DNA of 57,203 nt from an uncultured Alphaproteobacteria bacterium (GTDB lineage: Bacteria > Pseudomonadota > Alphaproteobacteria > RF32 > CAG-239), in contig CANPYS010000007.1 in NCBI GenBank assembly GCA_947588655.1, positions 1 through 57,203 on the forward strand, read 5' to 3'. Shown in pieces: positions 1 to 7,703 of this stretch. Below the pieces are notes generated by a model. The model ran no database searches. It was not told where the DNA came from and worked only from the letters and a program-made list of their open reading frames with translations. Each line of letters opens with the position of its first letter. The stretch's first letter is position 1. The position numbers and the translations under genes were made by a program.

Positions 1-95
1 GGCACAGTAGTTTGGATATTTTTTATGCAGATATTCACTTTTAAAGCCTGTACCCCGTAATTTGAAAAAGAGCCAAATTTAACGAAGTTTTCCAT
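1..95 (-). CDS. Partial 5' end of a reverse-strand gene cut by the window edge
   Basis: On the reverse strand an ATG at 95-93 is preceded by a good ribosome site (AAAGAGG, 8 bases upstream) and the frame stays open for 31 codons to the window edge. The visible N-terminus starts MENFVKFGSFSNYGVQALKV. It has no signal peptide and I do not recognise it. It is divergent from the RNase J-like gene. The frame is short, so it could be chance, but the ribosome site supports a real gene. Confidence 0.4.
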   Translation of the reverse strand, partial: MENFVKFGSFSNYGVQALKVNICIKNIQTTV

Positions 96-158
96 AAACT
101 TTTCCTCTTTAAAGGATATAAGATGCGTAAAAATTTTTTCAAGGGACACAAAAAAATC

Positions 159-186
159 TTGATTTTTGACAAAATTATGCTATTCT
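159..186 (+). promoter_or_regulatory. Putative sigma-70 promoter of the RNase J-like gene
   Basis: TTGATT at 159-164 and TATTCT at 181-186 are separated by 16 bases. The start codon lies 26 bases downstream, with AAGGA at 198-202 as ribosome site. Read by eye only. Confidence 0.4.
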
Positions 187-211
187 TTGACCATTATAAG
201 GAAAAAAAATC

Positions 212-2074
212 ATGTCAATGGTACATAGTCAAGATAAAGAAGATACAAGAATTGTATTTATCGGCGGTTTGAACAATGATCGCATTGGGGGAAACTGTTG
301 CATTGTTGAACACTTAAATAAAGGCAAAAAAGCCGTGCGCCTGATGTTTGATGTTGGGTCTATTTTTCCGCCGCAAGAATCGGGGTTTAGCGTGGCTTTC
401 CCGAATATGGAAGAATACTTTGATAAAGAAGATGCACAGGGCGAGATTATAAAAGCCAAAAAGCCCATTGATTTTTTGTTTATCACGCATGCGCATGAAG
501 ATCATATTGGCGCCTTAATCAACTATGTCAAAATGGGTTACAAATTGCCCCCAATTAAAACGGGGCAGTTTACACGTAATTTTATCCGACTAGCTTTTAA
601 GCGCGCGGGACTTGAAGCTCCACTTATTGAAAAGCTTAAAAATCGCGATTTTATTTCATTTAATAAAGATATTTATGTTGAAACTATGAATATGAGTCAT
701 AGTATTGTTGATTCTTTAGGCTTTCATATTTTATCATGTCATCAAAAAGCGCCTTATGCTTCCATTTTGCACAACGGCGACTTTCTTACCGAAGAATCCA
801 TGCCTGTGGGCAATGCTTTTAACATGGATGCATACTTAGACCTTTTATTGCGCAAAGCCACGCCGACAACGGTTTTACTTTTAGATTCCACCTCAACCGT
901 TCCCTACAGTTCAAAGCGGATTGGTTTTGAACAAGCGGTTAAAAATACGCTAGAGGTTGTTCAAAAGCATTCCGATAAAAAATTAATTATTTCGCCAGTC
1001 ATTTCGCGCAGTGTACAAAACATTGCTATTGATATAAATGTTGCGCGTGCCCTTAAAACAAAGGTTTGTTTTGATGGTCAATGGCTTTTGCTTGTTAAAG
1101 AAGCCCTCAGTTTAAGCAATTATAAGGACTTTGACGATGTTTTATATAATGGGTCGTTGCAATCTTATATGAGCGATAAATCTATACCCCTAAAATACAT
1201 TGTATGCACGGGTGCTTTTGCACAGGGTCTTGAAAATTATGAAAACAACCTCGGCATTGACGAAACATCGCCAATTCCAATGTCATCAGCAACCAAAATG
1301 GCGCTTGATTTGCACCCCTTTGTTCGTATAGGTAAAGACACGCTTGTCCTAGCGCGCCAACGCATTATTGATGAAATCAACGGTAAAACCGGTCCTAAAA
1401 TGCTTCAAATGATGGCCTCTCAAGGCGCAACCGTTGTTATTACGCCGTGCGGTCGCAAAATTGGCAATTTTGAAGAGGTTCAAATGCAAGATTCAGGGCA
1501 TATCAACGCCGAAGCCATGAAAGATTTTTTAGCAAAAGTCAAGGCGCAAGTTTTCAATGCAATTGTCGTGCCCATCCACGGCAACCCCGAACAATGCCAA
1601 AACACCAAGGATATTGCCGATTCTATTAAAATGAGAACATGCATTGCCACCAATGAAGACATCTTAAAAATAGGCTTCAGTTCGGTAACGCCTGTTAAAA
1701 ATCCAAAAAGCATATCTTGGATTGCCACAAAAATAGTTTTACCCTCCCCAACTTCAGAATATCAGGATTTGCCACCTGAAGGCGTAACCGAATTTTGGGA
1801 AGTTGATAAAGATACTTATGAGCCGATTAGAAAAATCTGCATTGTACCGAATTTTGGTAATCAAAAGCCCTCAGATGCAGATTATCAAAAAAACTACCGA
1901 ATAGAGTTAAATGATGAACGAATTTCTCGGTTTAAAAAACAACAAGAGCAAAAAGATCAGAAAAAACGGAAAAAATGGGTAAAAAATGAAAATCGCGTGT
2001 ACAAATATCCGCGATCCAAAGTCCTTACAGAGGCATTTTTAAAGCGCTATAAAAAAGATTTTGGTAAAAATTAG
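212..2074 (+). CDS. RNase J-family metallo-beta-lactamase ribonuclease
   Basis: This is a 620-residue metallo-beta-lactamase/beta-CASP protein of the ribonuclease J type, a family acting as 5'-3' exo- and endonucleases in RNA decay and maturation in the cytoplasm. The metal site is visible as THAHEDHIG (H93, H95, D97, H98), with H163 (MSHSI) and D190 (HNGD) as the further ligands. The family C-terminal histidine motif appears as VPIHGN near residue 455. The tail (about 570-620) is very lysine-rich, which could bind RNA. It is somewhat longer than typical RNase J (about 555). The ATG at 212 has AAGGA 9 bases upstream. It stands alone, convergent with the lactate dehydrogenase gene. The family is clear. 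The precise cellular role is inferred, since alphaproteobacteria carry both RNase E and RNase J. Confidence 0.85.
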   Translation: MSMVHSQDKEDTRIVFIGGLNNDRIGGNCCIVEHLNKGKKAVRLMFDVGSIFPPQESGFSVAFPNMEEYFDKEDAQGEIIKAKKPIDFLFITHAHEDHIGALINYVKMGYKLPPIKTGQFTRNFIRLAFKRAGLEAPLIEKLKNRDFISFNKDIYVETMNMSHSIVDSLGFHILSCHQKAPYASILHNGDFLTEESMPVGNAFNMDAYLDLLLRKATPTTVLLLDSTSTVPYSSKRIGFEQAVKNTLEVVQKHSDKKLIISPVISRSVQNIAIDINVARALKTKVCFDGQWLLLVKEALSLSNYKDFDDVLYNGSLQSYMSDKSIPLKYIVCTGAFAQGLENYENNLGIDETSPIPMSSATKMALDLHPFVRIGKDTLVLARQRIIDEINGKTGPKMLQMMASQGATVVITPCGRKIGNFEEVQMQDSGHINAEAMKDFLAKVKAQVFNAIVVPIHGNPEQCQNTKDIADSIKMRTCIATNEDILKIGFSSVTPVKNPKSISWIATKIVLPSPTSEYQDLPPEGVTEFWEVDKDTYEPIRKICIVPNFGNQKPSDADYQKNYRIELNDERISRFKKQQEQKDQKKRKKWVKNENRVYKYPRSKVLTEAFLKRYKKDFGKN

Positions 2075-2111
2075 CATATAATTTTGCTGTTTTAACAATT
2101 AACGCTAAAAA

Positions 2112-3050
2112 TTAAGCACTAAAATTTATTTGTTCAGCATAATCCTTCAGTTTTTGAGCGCTCACACGCAATAAGGCGCGTTCTTCCTCATCAAGTGGCG
2201 GGTACAAAACGCGTGACACCCCGTCTTTATTAATAATGGAAGGCAACGACAAACACACATTTTTAACGCCCTCAACATCTTCATGAAAGCTTGAAACCGT
2301 CAAAATAGCATTCTCATTGGTGCCTATCGCCTGACAAATGCGCGTTAAACCACCCGCAATACCATAACAGGTGGCGCCTTTGCCTTCAATAATGCGATAA
2401 GCAGCATTACGAACTTTATCATCAATCAGGGCTTTAATTTCAGGGGTTATTGGGCAGTCAAATTCTTTGGCAATTTGCCCAATCGGGAGAGTGCCGGCAT
2501 CGGCGTTTGACCATGCCAAAACCTCACTATCACCATGTTCGCCCAAAACATGAGCGTGAATAGACTTTGAAGAAATCCCAAAATGTTCACCCAAAAGCGT
2601 TCTAAACCGTGATGTATCTAAAACTGTGCCACTGCCAAAAACGCGATTTTTTGGTAATTTTGAAAGTTTGAGCGTCAATGAGGTCATAATATCCACAGGG
2701 TTTGTCGCCACCAGCAAAAAGGCATTAGGCGCGGCATCAACGGCTTGCGACACAATACTTTCAAAAATAGCGGCATTGCGCGCCATGAGGTCAATCCGCG
2801 TTTCGCCAGGGCGTTGATTAGCGCCAGCTGTAATGATAATAACATCTGCGCCCTTCAAATCTTGATAAGAGCCGGCATAAACCTTGCTTGCATAAGCAAA
2901 AGTGGTGGCATGCGTGATGTCTAAAGCCTCAGCTTGGGCTTTAGCGGTGTTTGTATCAATCAAAATCACTTCGCGCGCCACACCGCGCATCACAAGCGCA
3001 AATGCAGTTGCACTGCCCACAAAGCCCGCGCCGATAATCCCGATTTTCAT
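2112..3050 (-). CDS. ldh: L-lactate dehydrogenase
   Basis: This NAD-dependent enzyme interconverts pyruvate and L-lactate in the cytoplasm (312 residues, usual length). It has the N-terminal Rossmann motif GAGFVGS (residues 7-13), the substrate loop GANQRPGETR (Q79 at the position that separates lactate from malate dehydrogenases, and R85), the LDTSRFR motif (D145, R148) and the catalytic GEHGDSE motif (H172). A glutamine rather than arginine at Q79 favours pyruvate/lactate over oxaloacetate/malate. The start has a strong ribosome site (AGAGGAG). It is transcribed alone, divergent from acpP. Its presence suggests fermentative disposal of pyruvate, which is unusual among free-living alphaproteobacteria. 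Confidence 0.92.
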   Translation of the reverse strand: MKIGIIGAGFVGSATAFALVMRGVAREVILIDTNTAKAQAEALDITHATTFAYASKVYAGSYQDLKGADVIIITAGANQRPGETRIDLMARNAAIFESIVSQAVDAAPNAFLLVATNPVDIMTSLTLKLSKLPKNRVFGSGTVLDTSRFRTLLGEHFGISSKSIHAHVLGEHGDSEVLAWSNADAGTLPIGQIAKEFDCPITPEIKALIDDKVRNAAYRIIEGKGATCYGIAGGLTRICQAIGTNENAILTVSSFHEDVEGVKNVCLSLPSIINKDGVSRVLYPPLDEEERALLRVSAQKLKDYAEQINFSA

Positions 3051-3083
3051 TCTTTTTCTCCTCTTTTACTCAAATTTTAAAGC

Positions 3084-3111
3084 TATATAAGTCCGATTTT
3101 TATAAAAACAA
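3084..3111 (-). promoter_or_regulatory. Putative promoter of ldh
   Basis: On the reverse strand, TTGTTT (3111-3106) and TATATA (3089-3084) are spaced by 16 bases. They lie upstream of the ldh ribosome site. By eye, moderate support. Confidence 0.4.
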
Positions 3112-3219
3112 TTCATTTTATACACTTTTTATAAGTTTTATTTCAAACCAATTTTTGCGAATTTTCAAGGGCTTATTAAAATATAAACTCTTTTTTTAGG
3201 GGCAATTTTAAAAAAAAGC

Positions 3220-3248
3220 TTGTCAAAAGGCATAAAATTGTGTAGCTA
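3220..3248 (+). promoter_or_regulatory. Putative promoter of acpP
   Basis: TTGTCA (3220-3225) and TAGCTA (3243-3248) are separated by 17 bases, with TG directly before the -10 box (extended -10 style). A leader of about 50 bases leads to the acpP ATG. Confidence 0.4.
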
Positions 3249-3306
3249 TCAAAGCAAGGCCTTAATCGGTCTGAAATTTGTTTTAATTTTTTTGAGGTTT
3301 AAATAC

Positions 3307-3540
3307 ATGACTGATACCGCAAATCGCGTTAAAAAGATCGTTGCTGAACACCTTGGTGTTGAAGAATCTAAAGTGACTGAGAACGCCAGCTTTATTGATG
3401 ATTTAGGTGCTGACAGCTTGGATACTGTTGAGTTGGTTATGGCATTTGAAGAAGAATTTGGTTGCGAAATCCCTGATGACGCGGCTGAAAAGATTCTGAC
3501 CGTAAAAGATGCTATTGACTACCTTTCAAAGAATGCGTAA
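3307..3540 (+). CDS. acpP: Acyl carrier protein
   Basis: This is a 77-residue acidic acyl carrier protein that shuttles growing acyl chains in fatty-acid synthesis. The phosphopantetheine attachment motif is GADSLDTVE with Ser37, the standard position. The reading frame is open further upstream, but the ATG at 3307 gives the family's usual length and has TGAGG about 11 bases upstream, so I chose it. fabF follows 85 bases downstream, beyond a hairpin terminator. Part of the acpP transcripts therefore probably end before fabF, giving more ACP than FabF. Confidence 0.95.
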   Translation: MTDTANRVKKIVAEHLGVEESKVTENASFIDDLGADSLDTVELVMAFEEEFGCEIPDDAAEKILTVKDAIDYLSKNA

Positions 3541-3566
3541 GTCTTGTGGCTTAAATGAAGTGAGAG

Positions 3567-3594
3567 AACTCGCTGCTATCAGGCGAGTTTTTTC
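3567..3594 (+). terminator. Intrinsic terminator between acpP and fabF
   Basis: The inverted repeat AACTCGC (3567-3573) / GCGAGTT (3583-3589) is followed by a T-run. It lies between acpP and fabF in the same direction, so it may attenuate read-through. Confidence 0.75.
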
Positions 3595-3625
3595 TTATAA
3601 TTGTTTATGGTAAAGGTTTTTGAAT

Positions 3626-4894
3626 ATGAGAAGAGTTGTCATCACGGGTTTAGGTGTCATTTCGCCTTTAGGACGTGGCGTTGAGCATAACTGGAAGAGG
3701 CTTTTAAACGGCGAGTCCGGCATTAAAAAGATTGAGGATATTGACCTTAAAGACATTCCGGTGCGCATTGCCGGTCGGGTGCCTTGGGGCACTGAAGAGG
3801 GCGAATTTAATCCAGATACCGTCTTGCCGCCCAAAGATCAAAAGAAAAATGATAAATTTATTCTTTACGGCCTTGCCGCCGGCTCAGATGCTATTCGCGA
3901 CAGTGGTTACATACCGCAAACGGAAGAAGAAAAATATCGTTTTGGGGTTATGATGGGCTCCGGTATTGGTGGTTTAGAAACCATTTACGAAAATTCGCTC
4001 GCTTTTCATGAAACAGGCATTAAACGGATTTCGCCATTTTTTATTCCGGCATCGCTGATTAACCTGATTTCAGGCAATCTTTCCATTATGTTTGGCTTAA
4101 AAGGCCCCAATCACGCTTGCGTAACGGCTTGCTCAACAGGCACGCATGCCATTGGCGACGCCGCTCGTATGATTGCGATGAACGATGCTGACGCGATGGT
4201 TGCCGGTGGTGCGGAATCGGCTGTAAATGTTTTAGGTTTGTGCGGGTTTGCCCGTATGAAAGCGATTACGGCAGATTTTAACGACACGCCGGAAAAGGCA
4301 TCACGCCCTTGGGATAAACATCGTAGTGGCTTTGTCATGGGCGAAGGCTCTGGCGCCGTGGTGTTGGAAGAATTGGAGCATGCCAAAGCGCGTGGCGCTA
4401 AAATTTATGCTGAAGTGGTGGGTTACGGTCTTTCAGGCGATGCTTATCACATTACCGCCCCTTCGGGTGACGGCGCGTATCGCGCGATGAAAATGGCGGT
4501 TGAAAAGGCAGCGCAATGTGGTGTGACACTTGATGACATCAACTATATCAACGCGCACGGCACATCAACACCGGCAGGCGATGTCGGCGAGGCTTTAGCG
4601 GTCAAACGTCTGTTTGGCGATAAAATCAAAAATGTTTCCATGTCGTCCACAAAATCAGCCATCGGGCATTTGCTTGGTGCGGCTGGTGCGGTTGAGGCGG
4701 TTTATACCACCTTGGCGCTACGTGATCAAATCTGCCCGCCGACACTCAACTTGGAAGAAGTGGAAGACGAGGTTGCAGATATGGATTTGGTGCCTCTTAA
4801 AGCCAAAAAACGCGAGATTAAGGCCGCTATGTCCAATTCGTTCGGATTCGGTGGCACAAACTCAAGCTTAATCTTAAAAAAATATATTGCATAA
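3626..4894 (+). CDS. fabF: 3-oxoacyl-ACP synthase II
   Basis: This elongating condensing enzyme of type II fatty-acid synthesis joins malonyl-ACP to acyl-ACP. The thiolase-fold catalytic triad is complete: C169 in TACSTG, H311 in NAHGTST and H348 in AIGHLLGA. It has 422 residues, close to the usual 412-415. A TTG two codons upstream of the ATG is possible, but the ATG at 3626 fits the family N-terminus (MRRVVITGLG). It follows acpP, the standard fatty-acid cluster pairing. No fabD or fabG is present here. Confidence 0.95.
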   Translation: MRRVVITGLGVISPLGRGVEHNWKRLLNGESGIKKIEDIDLKDIPVRIAGRVPWGTEEGEFNPDTVLPPKDQKKNDKFILYGLAAGSDAIRDSGYIPQTEEEKYRFGVMMGSGIGGLETIYENSLAFHETGIKRISPFFIPASLINLISGNLSIMFGLKGPNHACVTACSTGTHAIGDAARMIAMNDADAMVAGGAESAVNVLGLCGFARMKAITADFNDTPEKASRPWDKHRSGFVMGEGSGAVVLEELEHAKARGAKIYAEVVGYGLSGDAYHITAPSGDGAYRAMKMAVEKAAQCGVTLDDINYINAHGTSTPAGDVGEALAVKRLFGDKIKNVSMSSTKSAIGHLLGAAGAVEAVYTTLALRDQICPPTLNLEEVEDEVADMDLVPLKAKKREIKAAMSNSFGFGGTNSSLILKKYIA

Positions 4895-4912
4895 GTCATC
4901 TTGTTGCAAAAC

Positions 4913-4945
4913 AACCCCATACATTTGAGATGTATGGGGTTTTAT
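4913..4945 (+). terminator. Intrinsic terminator after fabF
   Basis: A perfect 12-bp stem, AACCCCATACAT (4913-4924) with ATGTATGGGGTT (4930-4941), has a 5-base loop and is followed by TTTATTT. Confidence 0.9.
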
Positions 4946-4989
4946 TTAAAATCAAGAAATTATTTAAATACACCCATGTAAAAAAATGC

Positions 4990-5017
4990 TTGACATTTTC
5001 TATCGTTGTATTATACT
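4990..5017 (+). promoter_or_regulatory. Strong sigma-70 promoter for the 5.0-5.17 kb RNA
   Basis: TTGACA (4990-4995) is a perfect -35 box. TATACT (5012-5017) is a near-perfect -10 box after 16 bases. No protein-coding gene lies downstream on this strand before a terminator at about 5157. Confidence 0.7.
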
Positions 5018-5023
5018 AATATT

Positions 5024-5166
5024 TGTTATAGTACTTAACTTTAAATTGTTAACGTACGCGCTTGGTGCGGTACAACCAACCCATCAAGTATCTTAGTTAA
5101 GGGGCGGAGAACAAGATGACAACGGGGGTCACCCTATTCTGAGACGTTCTTCCGCCCTTTCTTTTT
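5024..5166 (+). ncRNA. Candidate structured small RNA, about 140 nt, family unknown
   Basis: A strong promoter and a terminator bracket a stretch without a substantial reading frame. Visible structure comes in two domains. In the first, an outer stem CTTAACT (5034-5040)/AGTTAAG (5095-5101) encloses the hairpin 5054-5073 (GTAC and CGC arms, one bulged G, loop TTGGT). In the second, the stem GGGCGGA (5102-5108)/TCCGCCC (5151-5157), extended by GAAC/GTTC, ends in TTTCTTTTT and can act as terminator. The second stem contains an 8-codon frame (5116-5142) with GGAG 6 bases upstream. I do not recognise SRP RNA, tmRNA, 6S or RNase P motifs. Transcription is inferred from the signals only. Confidence 0.55.
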
Positions 5167-5256
5167 ACTCCTTTTATTCTTTTGTACTGAACTTTTTTTC
5201 TAACAATCCCAAACTTGTTCCTGCATCTTATTAATACGTTTTCAGAACAATTTTGG

Positions 5257-5269
5257 AATGACGATTCGG
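5257..5269. repeat. Left copy of a 13-bp inverted repeat flanking an unknown gene
   Basis: AATGACGATTCGG here is the exact reverse complement of 6645-6657. The two copies bracket the 362-residue protein gene, about 1.4 kb apart. Confidence 0.5.
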
Positions 5270-5287
5270 AAAGTTTTCTTGTTACAA

Positions 5288-5318
5288 AAAAACGCGCCTT
5301 GGAGGGCGCGCTTTTTAT
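5288..5318 (-). terminator. Intrinsic terminator of the 362-residue protein gene
   Basis: A GCGCGCC/GGCGCG stem with a 6-base loop lies immediately downstream of the reverse-strand gene and is followed on that strand by seven Ts. A T-run on the other side also makes it potentially bidirectional. Confidence 0.75.
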
Positions 5319-5330
5319 TGTGAGCTGTCA

Positions 5331-6419
5331 TTAACGACCGTCGTTGCCATTATTAATCGGAGGAACATGGCCACCGTTGCTTGGCGTTGGCTTTTCCGGC
5401 TCTTCTGTGGTCTTAGCAGTTTTCGCAGCAGTAATTCGTTCTTTAGCCGAATTAATCAAACCTTGTTTATCAGGGTTTATTTCAACTCCTACCACATTAG
5501 CATTCAAAGCTTCATCATCTTCAGCTCTGTTTCGTTTAATACGCGCTCTCCTTTCTTTTCTCTCTTCTTCTACTTTTTGTATTTTTTTATCCAATTCTTC
5601 AATATCAGAAGATATGCTATCCGCCATATCAGGACGAACTTTGCTAATTACATTTAAAGTTTCAATGAGGGCTTTGCCAACATCTGCCTGGTTTATACGT
5701 GACCTTAGATTTTTAGGATAAAGATCAGGAGCCATAAACTCATAAGCGTAACCTGCAAGTTCCGGATTAACTTGGACAGCCTTACCTGCAAATTTAAAAG
5801 CCTCTATCGTTCTACAATTTTCATACACAATTGGGTTATTAAAAGAATCTTTTACAAGTTCAAAGGCTTTTGTTTCAAATTTTGGATCAACTTTGATAAT
5901 CTCAACCAAAGTGTCATAAGCGGCTCCATATGAATATTCGTTGTTTTCATCTGATTTCATCAGGTTTTCTACCTCTTTTATCACTTTCGGCGCAGTTTGC
6001 GGTTCAGCCTTTACAAGATTACCCATAAATCGGTATTGAGCTGTCAGAATATAGCTACTTTCTTCAATAGGATTGAAGTTTTCTTTGGCAAGTTGTTTAA
6101 TTTCCGGCGCAAATTCAGGATGATTCCGCATGATATTACTTAAAATAAACATAGATCTTTGATCACAATGTTGGCAGCGGATTTCCTCATCGGAATCTAG
6201 CAATTTATTTTCCTTAATAAGATTGATAAGGTCTTGAGCGTCTTCTTTATCTAGTTTGAGTGCCAATGGGGCTAAGTCGCATAAAACTTGAAAAGAATCA
6301 TATTCATAAGAGTTATCATAGAAATAATTGAAATCTTGTTTCAATTCCTGATATTTTTCTTTTATCTCTTGAGGGGTTAATTTATTTAATTCTTCCATTT
6401 CTTCATCAACAGTACTCAT
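5331..6419 (-). CDS. Hypothetical acidic, helical-repeat-like protein
   Basis: I do not recognise this 362-residue protein. It has no signal peptide or membrane segment. Residues 1-260 look like a run of helix pairs with recurring (A/V)xxNPE or xxDPK turns (for example VQVNPELAG, KVDPKFET), as in ARM/HEAT or TPR-like solenoids. A CQHC motif sits near residue 83. Residues 265-300 are a highly charged coiled-coil-like stretch (KVEEERKERRARIKR). The C-terminus is Pro/Gly/Asn-rich and probably disordered. The ATG has AAGGAG as ribosome site. It lies in a gene-poor island, flanked by a terminator and inverted repeats, with an 11-C tract 214 bases upstream. Function unknown. Confidence 0.75.
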   Translation of the reverse strand: MSTVDEEMEELNKLTPQEIKEKYQELKQDFNYFYDNSYEYDSFQVLCDLAPLALKLDKEDAQDLINLIKENKLLDSDEEIRCQHCDQRSMFILSNIMRNHPEFAPEIKQLAKENFNPIEESSYILTAQYRFMGNLVKAEPQTAPKVIKEVENLMKSDENNEYSYGAAYDTLVEIIKVDPKFETKAFELVKDSFNNPIVYENCRTIEAFKFAGKAVQVNPELAGYAYEFMAPDLYPKNLRSRINQADVGKALIETLNVISKVRPDMADSISSDIEELDKKIQKVEEERKERRARIKRNRAEDDEALNANVVGVEINPDKQGLINSAKERITAAKTAKTTEEPEKPTPSNGGHVPPINNGNDGR

Positions 6420-6632
6420 TGTTTTTCTCCTTGTTTGCTATGTTAACCTGATGTACTCAGGTATCTAATTTAAACGTACTATATTTTTGAAGATTTGTCA
6501 ATAATTTTTATTAAAGGAAAATCAAGTACTTATTTTTTAAAAATGTTCAAAAAATGCACAAAAAAACGTACATTTTCTTGAGATGCTTCTTATATGTATT
6601 TGATTTTGCTTGTTATTTTAAATCGTTCTTTT

Positions 6633-6643
6633 CCCCCCCCCCC
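6633..6643. repeat. Poly-C tract of 11 bases
   Basis: Eleven consecutive Cs lie in an AT-rich spacer (poly-G on the reverse strand), 214 bases upstream of the 362-residue protein gene. Tracts of this kind are prone to slipped-strand length change. A second tract (9 C) interrupts the acetyltransferase gene near the other end of the window. Confidence 0.9.
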
Positions 6644-6644
6644 G

Positions 6645-6657
6645 CCGAATCGTCATT
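6645..6657. repeat. Right copy of the 13-bp inverted repeat
   Basis: CCGAATCGTCATT is the exact reverse complement of 5257-5269. A related partial copy (CCGAATCGGCAATTT) follows at about 6670. Confidence 0.5.
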
Positions 6658-6912
6658 TTAAAATCTATCCGAATCGGCAATTTGTAACAACTTTTTCATT
6701 ATTTTTAACCTTTTTTTGTCACACCAAGGAGTTTACTCCGTAGAGTCCAGAACACCCCTCCACTATCACTCTAACACCCGAAGGGTGGAAGAGTCCATGA
6801 CAACAAATTAGCTAATTTTTTTCCACCTGAATTCTTCGGCAATAAATTGCCTCAGAATGACAATTTTTGAGGGGTTTCAGAGTGACGAACGGCGGCAACC
6901 GCCCCTTTTGCA

Positions 6913-7047
6913 CCCAAGCCAAGGAAAAGCGGATAGCGTGCGCAGATAGAGCGAAAAACAAAGCGGTCAAAATTCTAGTGTACATAAATAGTACATTAAT
7001 TTTGACCGTTCTGCAGTTTTTCGCTCTAGATGCCAGCGATAAGCATT
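6913..7047. repeat. Palindromic repeat unit 1
   Basis: This unit begins CCCAAGCCAAGGAAA and carries a long imperfect hairpin. Outer arms are TAGAGCGAAAAAC (6947-6959)/GTTTTTCGCTCTA (7016-7028), middle arms CGGTCAAAATT (6964-6974)/AATTTTGACCG (6998-7008), and inner arms TGTAC/GTACA. The arms pair perfectly while the internal loops are asymmetric. The related unit 2 follows 135 bases on. Confidence 0.75.
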
Positions 7048-7186
7048 CCCAAGCCTAGGAAAGGCGGAGAGTGGTGCAGATAGCGTGGCTTTTGGGGCAA
7101 AAGTACCGCAACGTACAAAGACGTACGTGAGGACACTTTTGCCACAAAAACTGCGCTAGATGTGCCGCTATACGCATTTCCTTTCA
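7048..7186. repeat. Palindromic repeat unit 2
   Basis: This unit begins CCCAAGCCTAGGAAA and has flanks like unit 1 (GCAGATAG on the left, CGCTAGATG and GCATTTCC on the right), but its stems differ: TAGCG/CGCTA (7081-7085/7154-7158), GGCAAAAGT (7096-7104)/ACTTTTGCC (7135-7143) and ACGTAC/GTACGT (7111-7116/7123-7128). It runs into the 3' end of the 124-residue reverse-strand gene. Confidence 0.75.
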
Positions 7187-7542
7187 ACCAACAACTGGGC
7201 GGCGTCAGCCGTTAGGGAGTCAACTTTCTTCAACATTTTGACCTCTTCCGGTCGCCCTCGTAAAATGAGTTTAACCTGATTTTCGCCGGTCAGACCCCAT
7301 CTTTTGATATAATCTAAGGTCAGAGCGGGAAAATCCCTGTTTAAGAAAGCGGTTTCAGCTTCATCTATCAGCCAATACAGCGATGTGTATAGCTTCAAGA
7401 CTTCTTCCGTTTCTTTTTTTGCAAGCAAGGTTTCAGCTTGGCTTGCCATACGAAATTCGCGGATATACGCGATTTTTTCTTCTTGAGAAGCTTTTTTAAG
7501 AAATTTAATTTCTTCAGCTTCCGTCATTTTTTTAATTTCCAT
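7168..7542 (-). CDS. Hypothetical small helical-repeat protein
   Basis: This 124-residue soluble protein has no signal peptide. Its N-terminus is acidic and helical. Residues 55-100 align without gaps to the 75-residue protein encoded at 21253-21480, sharing E, A, R, Y, LT, K, L, RG, EE and K at matching positions (about 13 of 41). This suggests a small helical repeat family with the pattern AxxAhxxR-Y-LT-LhxRGxxEE, where h is hydrophobic. No clear ribosome site is visible, so the start (residue 1 or methionine 6) is uncertain. The 3' end overlaps palindromic unit 2. Function unknown. Confidence 0.6.
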   Translation of the reverse strand: MEIKKMTEAEEIKFLKKASQEEKIAYIREFRMASQAETLLAKKETEEVLKLYTSLYWLIDEAETAFLNRDFPALTLDYIKRWGLTGENQVKLILRGRPEEVKMLKKVDSLTADAAQLLVERKCV

Positions 7543-7703
7543 AATTATTTAAATGAATAATATTATTTGTAAGCTTATTTTACAAAAAGCGCCCGTTTTG
7601 TCAAGTTATTTGTTCAAAATTGTTTATGCCACTTAAAAAATTGTTTTATTTGCTTTTGAATTACTTTATATTGAGAGCAAAAAACAAAAGAGGATTATCA
7701 AAT

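Larger units (their letters stand above)
6420..6912. other. Gene-poor AT-rich spacer with small hairpins and a C tract
   Basis: I see no convincing gene here. The region holds the poly-C tract, the right copy of the 13-bp repeat, small hairpins (GGAG/CTCC near 6730, CACCC/GGGTG near 6777, GGCGG/CCGCC near 6890) and phrases such as CTTCGGCAATAAATTGCC followed by CAGAATGACA near 6835-6862, which look like degenerate intergenic repeats. A 49-codon frame runs from 6594 across the C tract but has no ribosome site. Confidence 0.5.

Noticed and set aside
5116-5142. 8-residue leader peptide gene (attenuator of a downstream gene)
   Set aside because: It has a ribosome site but the next gene downstream is on the opposite strand, so no attenuation target exists. 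It is kept only as a note within the RNA candidate.
5024-5166. Known small RNAs (SRP, tmRNA, 6S, RNase P) for the 5.1 kb transcript
   Set aside because: The conserved sequence motifs of these RNAs are not visible. I keep it as unknown.
6867-7058. 63-codon frame across palindromic unit 1
   Set aside because: It runs through the long hairpin, has no ribosome site and encodes no recognisable protein.
6913-7186. CRISPR array or integron attC sites
   Set aside because: There are only two units, about 135 bases each, with no short repeats and spacers, and no integrase or Cas gene nearby.
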